Of a stretch of DNA of 64,000 bases, positions 42,357 to 50,783 are shown piece by piece (positions within the stretch are counted from its first letter, which is position 1; the number at the start of each line of letters is the position of its first letter). The notes under the pieces are model-generated. The model was not told where the DNA came from. It did not search any database and was given only the letters and a program-made list of their open reading frames with translations. The DNA comes from Beijerinckiaceae bacterium (lineage in GTDB: Bacteria > Pseudomonadota > Alphaproteobacteria > Rhizobiales > Beijerinckiaceae), in NCBI GenBank assembly GCA_947452455.1, contig CANGBX010000003.1:124001-188000 (forward strand), given 5' to 3'. Position numbers and translations under genes: made by a program.

Positions 42357-42480
42357 GTCACGCCTTGCCAAACAGATAGGGAATGCCCCTTCACGTCCGA
42401 TATAAGGGAGGCTTGCGCCCTTGACCAATCCCGGCTTGCGAGCTCCACCCCAAGTTTCATACCGCAGTTGCGAAAAAAGC

Positions 42481-42509
42481 TTGGACTAGGCCTGCTCTCC
42501 CTCTAATTT
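42481..42509 (+). promoter_or_regulatory. Possible promoter of the CoA-transferase genes
   Basis: TTGGAC, a 17-base spacer and TAATTT lie 37 bases before the first ATG. Confidence 0.45.
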
Positions 42510-42545
42510 CATCGTGAGATCATCAGAGGAGGCGCGTTCGCCGCC

Positions 42546-43247
42546 ATGAGCAAAGTCTATTCAAATGCGACCACGGCCCTCGCAGGGCTATTGAAAGATG
42601 GCATGACCATCATGTCTGGCGGCTTTGGCCTCTGCGGCATTCCCGAAAGCCTCATTCTGGCGATCCGCGAGTCAGGGGCCAAAAACCTGACCGTCATCTC
42701 CAACAATGCGGGCGTCGATGGGATCGGCCTTGGCATCCTCCTGGAAACCAAGCAGATCAAGAAGATGATCTCCTCCTATGTAGGTGAGAACAAGCTCTTC
42801 GCGCAGCAATTTCTGGGCGGTGAATTGGAGCTGGAGTTCAACCCCCAAGGCACGCTGGCCGAGCGCATCCGCGCGGGCGGGGCAGGCATTCCGGCCTTCT
42901 ATACCAAGACCGGCGTCGGCACGATCATCGCTGACGGCAAGGAGCTGAAGGAATTCGACGGCGAAACCTATGTGATGGAACGGGGCCTTGTGGCTGATCT
43001 GGCCGTCGTCCACGCGTGGAAGGGCGATACCGAAGGCAATCTCGTCTATCGGAAAACTGCCCGTAATTTCAATCCGATGATGGCAACCGCCGGCAAAGTT
43101 ACGGTGGCTGAGGTCGAGCATCTCGTCGAGCCCGGCCAGATTGATCCTGACCACATCATCACGCCGGGCATTTTCGTCCAGCGCATCATTCATGTGCCGG
43201 GTGCGGAAAAGCGCATCGAACAGCGCACCACCCGCAAGCGCGCCTGA
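42546..43247 (+). CDS. scoA: 3-oxoacid CoA-transferase subunit A
   Basis: The 233-residue alpha subunit of a succinyl-CoA:3-ketoacid (SCOT-type) CoA-transferase has [13 protein letters not shown] and [13 protein letters not shown], with subunit B immediately downstream (14-base gap). The enzyme moves CoA between succinyl-CoA and acetoacetate, so acetoacetate or ketone bodies can be used. Specificity for acetoacetate rather than 3-oxoadipate is likely but not proven from sequence. Confidence 0.9.
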   Translation: MSKVYSNATTALAGLLKDGMTIMSGGFGLCGIPESLILAIRESGAKNLTVISNNAGVDGIGLGILLETKQIKKMISSYVGENKLFAQQFLGGELELEFNPQGTLAERIRAGGAGIPAFYTKTGVGTIIADGKELKEFDGETYVMERGLVADLAVVHAWKGDTEGNLVYRKTARNFNPMMATAGKVTVAEVEHLVEPGQIDPDHIITPGIFVQRIIHVPGAEKRIEQRTTRKRA

Positions 43248-43261
43248 GGAGGAGAGTTTCC

Positions 43262-43909
43262 ATGGCTTGGACCCGTGATGAAATGGCCGCCCGCGCCGCG
43301 AAGGAATTGCGTGACGGCTTTTATGTGAATCTGGGCATCGGCATTCCGACGCTGGTTTCGAATTACATTCCGGCCGGCATGACCGTGCAGCTGCAAAGCG
43401 AAAACGGCATGCTCGGCATGGGCCCCTTCCCCTATGAGGGCGAGGAAGATGCCGATCTGATCAATGCCGGCAAGCAGACGATCACCGAATTGCCGACGAC
43501 GAGCTATTTCTCGTCAGCCGATTCCTTCGCCATGATCCGCGGCGGCCATATCGACCTGTCGATTTTGGGTGCTATGGAAGTGGCCGAGAATGGCGATCTG
43601 GCCAATTGGATGATCCCCGGCAAAATGGTGAAGGGCATGGGCGGCGCCATGGACCTTGTGGCCGGCGTCAAAAAGGTCGTCGTGGTCATGGAGCATGTCG
43701 CCAAAGATGCGCCGAAGCTCCTCAAGTCATGCTCTCTGCCTCTGACGGGCTCGGGCGTGGTCGATATGGTCATCACCGATCTGGCCGTCTTCACCATCGA
43801 CAAGGCGGGCAAGAGCGGCATGACTTTGATTGAACTCGCGCCCGGTGTCAGCGTCGATGAAGTCAAGGGCAAGACCGAAGCCAGCTTCAAGATTGCGGCT
43901 GGTCTCTGA
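43262..43909 (+). CDS. scoB: 3-oxoacid CoA-transferase subunit B
   Basis: The 215-residue beta subunit carries the catalytic glutamate in [12 protein letters not shown], plus [15 protein letters not shown] and [14 protein letters not shown]. The start at 43262 follows GGAGAG. The pair is a conventional scoAB operon closed by a terminator. Confidence 0.93.
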   Translation: MAWTRDEMAARAAKELRDGFYVNLGIGIPTLVSNYIPAGMTVQLQSENGMLGMGPFPYEGEEDADLINAGKQTITELPTTSYFSSADSFAMIRGGHIDLSILGAMEVAENGDLANWMIPGKMVKGMGGAMDLVAGVKKVVVVMEHVAKDAPKLLKSCSLPLTGSGVVDMVITDLAVFTIDKAGKSGMTLIELAPGVSVDEVKGKTEASFKIAAGL

Positions 43910-44386
43910 TAGATCAGATATGATATCGTCACATTGCTGTGAGCGGCCCGGCTAATCCCGGGCCGTTTTTTATATTGCAGCGCACAAATATTGGCCTTTG
44001 CTGCACTTTTGCGGCGCAACATAACCCTTCAGCCCAGTTACGCATGTTGCGCAGCAAGCTATTGTTTTAAAAGCAACTTATATTCAAGTTTGTACTTTAT
44101 GCTGCACCCTGATGCTGCAAGATTGCTGCAGCATAAAGTCCCCACTCTCCGCCCATTTGCAGACCCGCAGAGGCGATGAATTGAGCCGGAATTTGGGCAA
44201 GCTACGACTTTCGTTCAAAACAAGCCTGTGATTATATCCTACGTAATAGAAGGGAGAAGGCCGTAATACGGCCTAACTACCCCGTCGGAGGGAACTGCAC
44301 GACATTGGGCCATGGCGACGGTCCGGTCGATCGATCTGCGTCCTCAACTTCCCAAGAAAACGTGAAAAATTCGAGAGGTTAGAGCA
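43910..44386. promoter_or_regulatory. Long palindrome-rich spacer before the TctAB permease
   Basis: A 477-bp non-coding spacer, AT-richer than the genes around it. It holds the scoB terminator; two TTGC-N3-GCAA dyads (44009-44019 and 44047-44057); a perfect 13-bp inverted repeat, ACTTTATGCTGCA to TGCAGCATAAAGT, 20 bases apart (44094-44139); and the perfect palindrome AGGCCGTAATACGGCCT (44258-44274). A TTCGTT-N17-TATATC pair at 44210-44238 may be a weak promoter. The TTGC/GCAA dyads recall sites reported for PHA-cycle regulators of the PhaR type, but this is a resemblance only. Confidence 0.55.
43944..43972 (+). terminator. Rho-independent terminator of scoAB
   Basis: CGGCCCGG and CCGGGCCG form an 8-bp stem with a 6-base loop followed by a T-rich tail. 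Confidence 0.88.
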
Positions 44387-46465
44387 ATGGACGTCTCTAT
44401 GCTGGACGCCGCCGCCAAAGCCTTCGTCATGCTGATGGATCCCTTCCGCATGTCGTTGCTGTTCCTTGGCGTGATTATGGGTCTGGTGCTTGGCATTCTG
44501 CCGGGCATCGGTGGGCTTGCGGGCACAGCCCTGCTTCTGCCCTTCACCTTCAATATGGACCCTTACGCGGCCATGGCCCTTCTTTTGGGTCTCGGTGCGA
44601 CAACGGCGACGGGCGACCCCATCCCGGCCATTCTTTTCGGCGTGCCCGGAGGTGCCGGCTCTGCCGCCACCGTCTTGGACGGATTGCCGATGGCCAAGCG
44701 CGGCGAAGCCTCGCGCGCGCTGTCTGCAGCTTACATGTCCTCGATGATGGGCGGCATTTTCGGCGCGGCCTTGATGGCCGTTCTCTTGCCGATCCTTCGA
44801 CCCGTGATGCTATTCATAGGATCACCAGAGCTACTAGCCTTTGCTGTCTTAGGTATTTCCATGGTGGCCGTGCTTTCGGGCAGCGCGCCACTGCGTGGCC
44901 TTTCAGCCGGCTGTATCGGCCTGATGATCTCCATGGTCGGTTCCGACCCGCAGACTGGTACGCTGCGCTGGACACTCGACAGCCTTTACCTCTGGGAAGG
45001 TGCGCCGCTCGTCCCGATCGTGCTGGGTCTCTTCGCTCTGCCGGAACTCGCTGACCTTGCGATTTCCCGTCAGTCGATTGCTCCGGGCTCCAAACAGCTC
45101 GCCACATCGACCTCGGGCATGGTGCAAGGCGCGCGCGATTGCTTCAAACATTGGTGGCTCGTTCTGCGCTGCTCATGGCTTGGTGCGACACTCGGCGCGA
45201 TCCCCGGCATTTCGGGCGCGATCGTTGACTGGCTGGCTTACGGCCATGCGCTCAAGACCGAAAAGGGCGCAGGCCTGACCTTCGGCAAGGGCGACGTGCG
45301 TGGCGTGATTGCTTCCGAAAGCGCGAACAATTCGCGTGAAGGCGGCGCTCTCGTCCCGACCGTGGCTTTCGGCGTGCCCGGCTCTGCCGGCATGGCGATT
45401 TTGCTCGGCGCCTTCCTCATCCACGGTCTCGTTCCTGGACCCGACATGCTGACGAAAAACCTCGACGTCACCTATGCAATGGTGTGGTCGGTGGCTCTTG
45501 CCAACGTGTTGGGCGCGGGCCTGTGCTACTTGTTCAGTGCGCAATTCGCGCGTCTGGCCACGTTGCGCTACACGCTGATCCTTCCCTCGACGCTGGCGAT
45601 TATTTACATCGGCGCGTTCCAGGGTTCGCGTAACTGGGGTGACCTCTACACATTGCTCATCTTCGGCCTCTTGGGCTGGGCGATGAAAATGCTGAAATGG
45701 CCACGCCCGCCGCTGCTTTTGGGCTGCGTGCTCGGTGAGATCGTTGAGCGTTATCTCTTCATCTCGATCCAGCGTTACGGTGTGGAATGGTTCGCCCGCC
45801 CGATCGTCATCATCATCTTCGCTTTCGCGCTGTTTGGTTTGATGCGTCCTTTCTTGCAGGACATCAAAATCCACGGTGGTCTGCGCAAGATGCTGACGGG
45901 TTTCCACTTCAAGCCGAACTTCCAGGCTGATCAGCTCTTCTACATCTTCCTGTTCGCCGTTCTCGGCTACATGATGTGGGAAGCCTCGCACTGGAACATG
46001 CATGCCAAGATTGTGCCGATGATCGTCGGCTCGGTGGCTGCAGTGGTCATGTCAGTCAGTCTGTTCAACTATCTCTTCCGCAAGCCGGAAGAACAAGCAG
46101 ACGTCGGCATGGCTGGCGTGATGACCGAAAAGATCGAGCAAAAGATCCACATGGACCTTGATGCCACGACCGACCACCTTGATACGTGGACGATCTTGCG
46201 TCGTGCAGCCATGTTCTTCGGCTGGCTCGTGGCCTTCATGATCTCGATGGCTGTGATTGGTCTGATCCCGACCATTCCGATCTTCGTGATCGCCTTCATG
46301 CGCCTCGAAGAAACCAAGGAACGTTGGTCGCTGGTCATTCCGCAAGCGATTATCCTGACGATCTTCGTCTATGTCCTCTTCGATCAGCTGCTGACCATTC
46401 CATGGCCGCAGACATATCTCGGCGGATGGTTCCCGGCGCTGAAGGGTCTTATCCCCTCGGTCTAA
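44387..46465 (+). CDS. TctA-TctB fused tripartite tricarboxylate transporter permease
   Basis: The 692-residue membrane protein is longer than TctA alone (about 500). Residues 1-500 are TctA, with LGILPGIGGLAGTALL near the N-terminus and about twelve hydrophobic segments. From about 511, starting ADQLFYIFLF, a TctB-like region of four segments follows, with no stop between. Such fusions are known in Hyphomicrobiales. GAGAGG lies about 8 bases before the ATG. No binding protein lies beside it; the Bug proteins in this window are candidates. Transport is driven by an ion gradient; ligand unknown. Confidence 0.88.
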   Translation: MDVSMLDAAAKAFVMLMDPFRMSLLFLGVIMGLVLGILPGIGGLAGTALLLPFTFNMDPYAAMALLLGLGATTATGDPIPAILFGVPGGAGSAATVLDGLPMAKRGEASRALSAAYMSSMMGGIFGAALMAVLLPILRPVMLFIGSPELLAFAVLGISMVAVLSGSAPLRGLSAGCIGLMISMVGSDPQTGTLRWTLDSLYLWEGAPLVPIVLGLFALPELADLAISRQSIAPGSKQLATSTSGMVQGARDCFKHWWLVLRCSWLGATLGAIPGISGAIVDWLAYGHALKTEKGAGLTFGKGDVRGVIASESANNSREGGALVPTVAFGVPGSAGMAILLGAFLIHGLVPGPDMLTKNLDVTYAMVWSVALANVLGAGLCYLFSAQFARLATLRYTLILPSTLAIIYIGAFQGSRNWGDLYTLLIFGLLGWAMKMLKWPRPPLLLGCVLGEIVERYLFISIQRYGVEWFARPIVIIIFAFALFGLMRPFLQDIKIHGGLRKMLTGFHFKPNFQADQLFYIFLFAVLGYMMWEASHWNMHAKIVPMIVGSVAAVVMSVSLFNYLFRKPEEQADVGMAGVMTEKIEQKIHMDLDATTDHLDTWTILRRAAMFFGWLVAFMISMAVIGLIPTIPIFVIAFMRLEETKERWSLVIPQAIILTIFVYVLFDQLLTIPWPQTYLGGWFPALKGLIPSV

Positions 46466-46488
46466 GATCGACACCAGATCAAAACAGA

Positions 46489-46518
46489 ATGGCCGGGCAA
46501 TTGCCCGGCCATTTTTTT
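46489..46518 (+). terminator. Rho-independent terminator of the permease gene
   Basis: AATGGCCGGGCA and TGCCCGGCCATT form a near-perfect long stem followed by seven Ts. Confidence 0.9.
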
Positions 46519-46521
46519 GTC

Positions 46522-47259
46522 TTATACAATTTCAAAATCGACCACCAAAGGCAGATGGTCTGAGGCCACACGCGTGATCCTGTTACGGATCACCTCGACG
46601 CGCTTCACCTGCACTTCGCCACGCATAAAAACATGATCAAGGCGCAAGACCGGAAAACCGGATGGAAAGGTCGGCTTTGTGCGCCCTAAGCCCGGCGCAC
46701 GCTGCACATCTTTCAAAACCTTGGTCAGACGGTGATAGACACGCGAGCGTGGCACGAGATTGAAATCGCCGACCAGTGCGACAGGGCCTTCGCAATCCGC
46801 GCGCCCCATCCATTCGGGCCCAAGCAGACAATCTGTTTGCGAGCGCCGCTCGCGCGCGATCAGAGAGAGATGCGTGTTGATGACATGCAAAGGTACGCCA
46901 TCGCAATCAATGCGTGCCCAGAGCGCGCCACGTGGTTCGATCTGACTTAAGCCCGGCAATGCAGGCAGGCGCCCCGAATGCATGAGTTGCGAAGGCAGGG
47001 TTGTTAAAATGGCATCGCCATATTGCTCTTCCATCACGCGCAGATTGTTATGGAAATGCGAATCCATGCCCAGACGACGCGCAATCTCTTCGGCCTGATC
47101 AATATGGCCGGTGCGCTTGCGCATCACATCGACTTCTTGCAAAGCGACAATATCGGGGGCGGCTGATGCGATGACATCGGCAATGCGCGCGGGCGAAATA
47201 CGCCCGTCGATGCCGAGGCAGCGATGCACATTCCATGTCAGAAGGCGAAGTGAGCGCAA
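46522..47259 (-). CDS. Endonuclease/exonuclease/phosphatase (EEP) family protein
   Basis: The EEP metal-hydrolase motifs are in order: LTWNVH, ALQEVD, NTHLSL, LVGDFNLVP, RLDHVF and SDHLPLVVDF. Members hydrolyse phosphodiesters in nucleic acids, phospholipids or small phosphates; the cytosolic length and lack of a signal peptide suggest a nucleic-acid or small-phosphate role. The start is uncertain: TTG at 47259 has AGGA 9 bases upstream and fits homologue length, while TTG at 47334 extends it. No ATG is available. It ends three bases after the permease terminator. Confidence 0.83.
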   Translation of the reverse strand: MRSLRLLTWNVHRCLGIDGRISPARIADVIASAAPDIVALQEVDVMRKRTGHIDQAEEIARRLGMDSHFHNNLRVMEEQYGDAILTTLPSQLMHSGRLPALPGLSQIEPRGALWARIDCDGVPLHVINTHLSLIARERRSQTDCLLGPEWMGRADCEGPVALVGDFNLVPRSRVYHRLTKVLKDVQRAPGLGRTKPTFPSGFPVLRLDHVFMRGEVQVKRVEVIRNRITRVASDHLPLVVDFEIV

Positions 47260-47387
47260 GGTGTTATGTCCTGCGAAGCGAGGCAGCACAGCATTCCTCG
47301 CTTGTTTGGAAAGCTGCAAGCGCTCAATGCACAATTCACAGGATCCACGCCCTAGCGCGATGCCCGATCAGAAGGCTCCCACCCAAG

Positions 47388-47421
47388 AAAAAAGGGCGCC
47401 GCCCGTCAAGGCAGCGCCCTC
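47388..47421 (-). terminator. Rho-independent terminator of the SWIB gene
   Basis: On the minus strand AGGGCGC and GCGCCCT form a 7-bp stem followed by a T run. Confidence 0.75.
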
Positions 47422-47440
47422 TTATGAAGGGTCGGTAAAC

Positions 47441-47716
47441 TTAGATATTCTTCAAATGCTGCGCGAGGTACTTGTTCATTTCGAACATGGTCACCTGCTT
47501 GCGGCCGAACACGGCTTCGAGCTTGGCATCGGCGAGGATCTCGCGCTTGTTGGCCGGGTTCTGAAGCGAGTTGGACTTGATGTAGTCCCAAACCTTGCTG
47601 ACGACTTCCGAACGCGGCAGCGGATCGTTGCCGACAATCGCGCCAAGCTCCTTCGAGGGCTGCAGGGGCTTCATGAAGGCGCCGCCGGCTTTACCTTCGC
47701 TGGGGGTCTTGGCCAT
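47441..47716 (-). CDS. Single-domain SWIB/MDM2-fold protein
   Basis: The 91-residue product is almost only a SWIB domain (about residues 15-88): MKPLQPSKELGAIVG, then LPRSEVVSKVWDYIKSN and FEMNKYLAQHL. SWIB domains in eukaryotes are part of chromatin remodellers; free-standing bacterial copies, for example in Chlamydiae and Alphaproteobacteria, are of unknown role and possibly bind DNA or topoisomerase. GGAG precedes the ATG. It stands alone between the EEP gene and the dehydrogenase/Bug operon. Confidence 0.88.
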   Translation of the reverse strand: MAKTPSEGKAGGAFMKPLQPSKELGAIVGNDPLPRSEVVSKVWDYIKSNSLQNPANKREILADAKLEAVFGRKQVTMFEMNKYLAQHLKNI

Positions 47717-47780
47717 GGAAAATTCTCCGTCAAATCATTGTTGAGAGTGGCACGCCGTCCGGGCCGTGAACGGGGGACGA

Positions 47781-47796
47781 GCGAAGCTTGCTTCGC
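47781..47796. repeat. Small hairpin upstream of the SWIB gene
   Basis: GCGAAGC-TT-GCTTCGC is a perfect 7-bp dyad in the 169-bp spacer before the SWIB gene. No T run follows. Confidence 0.3.
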
Positions 47797-47885
47797 ATCT
47801 GCACCTTTTCGAGGGCTGATGCAATGCACATCAGCAGGAGGGGCTATTCGGCGGGGGAGAACTGGCCTCCCCCTTCCGATTGGCC

Positions 47886-48896
47886 TTATTTGGCGAGCTC
47901 TACGACCTCTTTCGGGGCGCTGACAACCTTGGCCGTGATCTCGGCGAGCTTCTGATGAGACATGGGCTCGATGGTCAGATTGAGGCGCTTGGCATCGGCC
48001 AGAAAGGCCTCATCCTTCATGGTCTTCTCGAAGGCGGCGCGCATCATGGCCACGCGATCGGCAGGAACACCCGGCGGCATGAAGACGCTGCGACCGAAAT
48101 CGGATTCAGCCGACAAAAACTCCGCCACCTGACGATGCACCGGATCTTTCATGAGTTCAGCCAAGGTCGGCACATCTGGCGCGCTGGGTTCGCGCGTGAT
48201 GGAAGCAAAGACAATCGGCTTGATGCGACCATCGGCAATGGCATCGGGCATTGCGAGTTGCACGCTCACCCACGAGGCGCCGCGCCCTTCAATTTCACCG
48301 CGCTGCATGGCCAGGTTCAAATCGGCTGCGCCCTTATAGCCCGTCACGATTTTATATTTTGTGCCGAGAAACTTGTTCATCAGATTGGGCACAATATAGG
48401 TCGGTGAACTCGGTCCCGTTGCGCCAATAATGACTTCGGTCGTCTTGGCATCTTCAATCGTCTTGGCTTTCGCTGTGTGCCAGATCGAGAGCATGTTGCG
48501 CACAGGCGCCATATTGCCAAGCCACAACCATTCCCGCGCATCATATTTTGCAAATTGCGGCTGCAGCACCTGGTTGATCACAACGGTCTGCTGCGTCATC
48601 GCAATCGTCGTGCCGTCAGTTGGCATATTGCCGCGCACAGAATTGGCAAGATTGAGACCACCGGATTCACCGCCCGTATATTTGATGATGAACTTCGGCT
48701 TCTCCGGAATATATTTAGGCATGTGCTCGGCCAGCACCTGCGCATAGGGGCCAAAGGATCCACCCGGATCAGAACCCACCAGGAAAGTGATGTTTTTGCC
48801 GCGATAGAAATCGCTCAAAGCATCAGCATTTGCAGGCACATTTGCGAATGCGCCCACCAGCAATGCCGCGCCGAAAAGGCTTGCAGCTTTTTTCAT
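47886..48896 (-). CDS. Bug/TctC-family substrate-binding protein coupled to a dehydrogenase
   Basis: A periplasmic receptor of the TTT family: signal peptide ending ANA before DALSDFYRG, and the binding signature as FLVGSDPGGSFGPYAQVLAEHM. Its ATG overlaps the stop of the upstream dehydrogenase gene (ATGA at 48896-48893), so the two are translationally coupled. This operon suggests that the ligand is a hydroxy or keto acid used by that enzyme, but this is inference. No permease is adjacent. Confidence 0.87.
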   Translation of the reverse strand: MKKAASLFGAALLVGAFANVPANADALSDFYRGKNITFLVGSDPGGSFGPYAQVLAEHMPKYIPEKPKFIIKYTGGESGGLNLANSVRGNMPTDGTTIAMTQQTVVINQVLQPQFAKYDAREWLWLGNMAPVRNMLSIWHTAKAKTIEDAKTTEVIIGATGPSSPTYIVPNLMNKFLGTKYKIVTGYKGAADLNLAMQRGEIEGRGASWVSVQLAMPDAIADGRIKPIVFASITREPSAPDVPTLAELMKDPVHRQVAEFLSAESDFGRSVFMPPGVPADRVAMMRAAFEKTMKDEAFLADAKRLNLTIEPMSHQKLAEITAKVVSAPKEVVELAK

Positions 48897-49948
48897 TTTG
48901 TTTCTCCCGTCTCTGGCAAGGCAACGTGATGAGCCTGTGCCACTTGAACCAATTCATCCCAAACTTTGGCGTCGATCTTGATGCCTTGTAGTCGTGCTTG
49001 TTTCAGCGCACGCGCACCGCGCTCACCGGGCAATCGCAATTCTTCAACACCCTCGATGCGCGGCAGAGCTTTGATCGCGTCAGAGAGTGCATCCATATCA
49101 CTGGCAAAATCTGCGGGCTCACGCAGGCGAGCAATATCGATGATGATCATCGTAGCGCTTTGCCCATGTCCCTTTTTGCCTTGCGCCAGCATGGGCGACA
49201 AAAGTGGTGCCCCCGCCAGAACGCTGGTGAAGACTTCGTTCAGCAGCGCAAAACCAGATCCCTTCGGTCCACCCAAAGGCAAAAGCGTTTCTGCTTTTGT
49301 GGCATCGGTGGCGGGATGGCCCTCTGCATCAAGCGCCCAACCAAGGGGCAGGGTTTCTTTGTCGCGGCGCGCTTGTTTCAAGCGTCCGTTTGAAATCTGG
49401 CTCGCTGCCATATCGAGCAAGACCACGCCTTCGGGACCACCTGGAACAGCCATAGCCAGAGGCGCGGTGGACGCGCTGGCAATGCGCGCGCCTTCATAGG
49501 CCATCAGAGGCGGGCCTGCTGCGAAAGCAATGGCAGCAAAACCATTGCGCGCGGCTTGTTCCGCATAAAAACCGATTGCCCCCGCATGTGTGGCACGGCT
49601 CATGACACCAAAACCCACGCCAAATTGGCGCGCGCGCTCTTGTGCGCCGTCCAGGAGCTGCACCATGGCGATGGGGCCAGCGGCACCTTGTGCATCAAGG
49701 GAGAAAAGCGCGCCGAAATCGGCTTGCAGACGGGGGACCGCCGCGGGCTTCATCGCGCCCTTATCAATCATGCCGAAATAATGGGGGATGCGGCTCACCC
49801 CATGGGTGTCGCTGCCGCGCATATCCGCCCAGACCAAAACGCTGGCGATTTTTGCGGCATTTTCAGCGCTCATGCCGCGCGACATAAACAGGCGCTGCAC
49901 GAAATCGCTCAAAGCTGCTTCGCTGATCTTCGGAGCTGGGGCCCCCAA
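48893..49948 (-). CDS. Ldh2/MdH-type 2-hydroxyacid (malate/lactate) dehydrogenase
   Basis: The Ldh2 family of NAD(P)-dependent malate, L-sulfolactate or ureidoglycolate dehydrogenases is recognised by GSDTHGVSRIPHY (substrate-binding His), SRATHAGAIGFYAEQA and PKGSGFALLNEVFTSVLAG. The start is TTG at 49948 with AGGAAGG 8 bases upstream, giving 351 residues; a further TTG at 49984 is possible. The gene is first in a two-gene operon with the Bug protein. Substrate cannot be chosen from sequence. Confidence 0.88.
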   Translation of the reverse strand: MGAPAPKISEAALSDFVQRLFMSRGMSAENAAKIASVLVWADMRGSDTHGVSRIPHYFGMIDKGAMKPAAVPRLQADFGALFSLDAQGAAGPIAMVQLLDGAQERARQFGVGFGVMSRATHAGAIGFYAEQAARNGFAAIAFAAGPPLMAYEGARIASASTAPLAMAVPGGPEGVVLLDMAASQISNGRLKQARRDKETLPLGWALDAEGHPATDATKAETLLPLGGPKGSGFALLNEVFTSVLAGAPLLSPMLAQGKKGHGQSATMIIIDIARLREPADFASDMDALSDAIKALPRIEGVEELRLPGERGARALKQARLQGIKIDAKVWDELVQVAQAHHVALPETGETK

Positions 49949-50105
49949 AGCTTGATCCTTCCTGCCCTCAAGAGCGCCTGGCAAGTTACATGCCTTTGGA
50001 ATCGCTCGAATTTCTTATTTTGTGCCGCTGATCAGCACGACTGGCACCAGCATAGCGACTTCCTAGCCAAAAGTCAGGCGGGCATGACTATTCTTGCGCT
50101 GACAG

Positions 50106-50132
50106 TGAATTGAATGAGGACCCTTCAATTCA
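50106..50132. promoter_or_regulatory. Inverted repeat in the AT-rich spacer before the unknown small ORFs
   Basis: TGAATTGAA-N9-TTCAATTCA is a perfect 9-bp dyad in the divergent spacer between the dehydrogenase and the small-ORF pair. Likely an operator for one of them; no regulator gene is nearby. Confidence 0.4.
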
Positions 50133-50211
50133 GCAGTCTCAATATTTTTGTTGCATTTGTTTCTTATTATGAGCAATTCTTTTCTAGAGCTTATCTTTCT
50201 GAGGATCCCAG

Positions 50212-50532
50212 ATGCTATCCGGCGGTGCAGAAAAATTCTGTTTCGGCCAAGCCGAAATTGATGTCATGCGACGCGCAATGCAAATTGCCGAGCAGGCTTT
50301 GCGCTGCTCCGGGGCATCCAATGTGCATGATGCATTGCGCCCCATCGCGCGTGCCATTCTGCGCATGACGGCTGCTGGCCAATCAGATCCGCTGATCATG
50401 AGTGCCGTTGCCTTGCGCGAGCAGCGGGATGCAGCGGGACAAACCTTCCATCCTTATGAGCGGCGCTCTTTGTCACGGCGTGCGCATCTGCGCTGCCGCG
50501 GTGTGGCTTTGCGTACAAGCAAGTTTGCTTGA
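50212..50532 (+). CDS. Unrecognised 106-residue protein
   Basis: I do not recognise this family. The ATG at 50212 is preceded at 7 bases by GAGGA, giving a 106-residue product with helical, Ala/Arg-rich composition and no signal peptide or membrane segment. A short ORF follows after 8 bases, so the two may be an operon. The AT-rich leader and an inverted repeat upstream support real expression. It could be coding by chance, but the clean ribosome site argues for it. Confidence 0.55.
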   Translation: MLSGGAEKFCFGQAEIDVMRRAMQIAEQALRCSGASNVHDALRPIARAILRMTAAGQSDPLIMSAVALREQRDAAGQTFHPYERRSLSRRAHLRCRGVALRTSKFA

Positions 50533-50539
50533 GACTGCC

Positions 50540-50698
50540 ATGCGCCAGTCACGCCATCTCCTCAGCCGTGAAGAACTTGAAGCGCTCATTGCCTCATCAG
50601 CCTGCATTGAGACCCACGAGCGCGCGTCATTGCGCGAGAGAGCGGCGCGCCTGTTGAGGCAGATCGCGGCGCGGATTGCGCGGCTGAAGCTGTCGTAA
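50540..50698 (+). CDS. Unrecognised 52-residue helical protein
   Basis: ATG at 50540 follows the upstream ORF by 8 bases. The 52-residue product (MRQSRHLLSREELEALIASS at the start) is rich in Leu, Arg and Ala and is predicted helical, with a C-terminal basic LLRQIAARIARLKLS. It looks like a small DNA- or protein-binding helix pair, but there is no family to name. The ribosome site is weak, so coding is likely but not certain. Confidence 0.45.
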   Translation: MRQSRHLLSREELEALIASSACIETHERASLRERAARLLRQIAARIARLKLS

Positions 50699-50783
50699 CG
50701 GAAAGCTAGTGGCTTGCGAACCTGTTGAAAGATCTTCACTCTTCATAGAAGAGGGCCCATCTTCCGGATAGTTTCCGGAAGAC

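Noticed and set aside
43991-44179. Possible 62-codon gene in the scoB/TctAB spacer
   Set aside because: It crosses the inverted repeats, has unusual Cys/Tyr composition and no ribosome site; the region reads as regulatory DNA.
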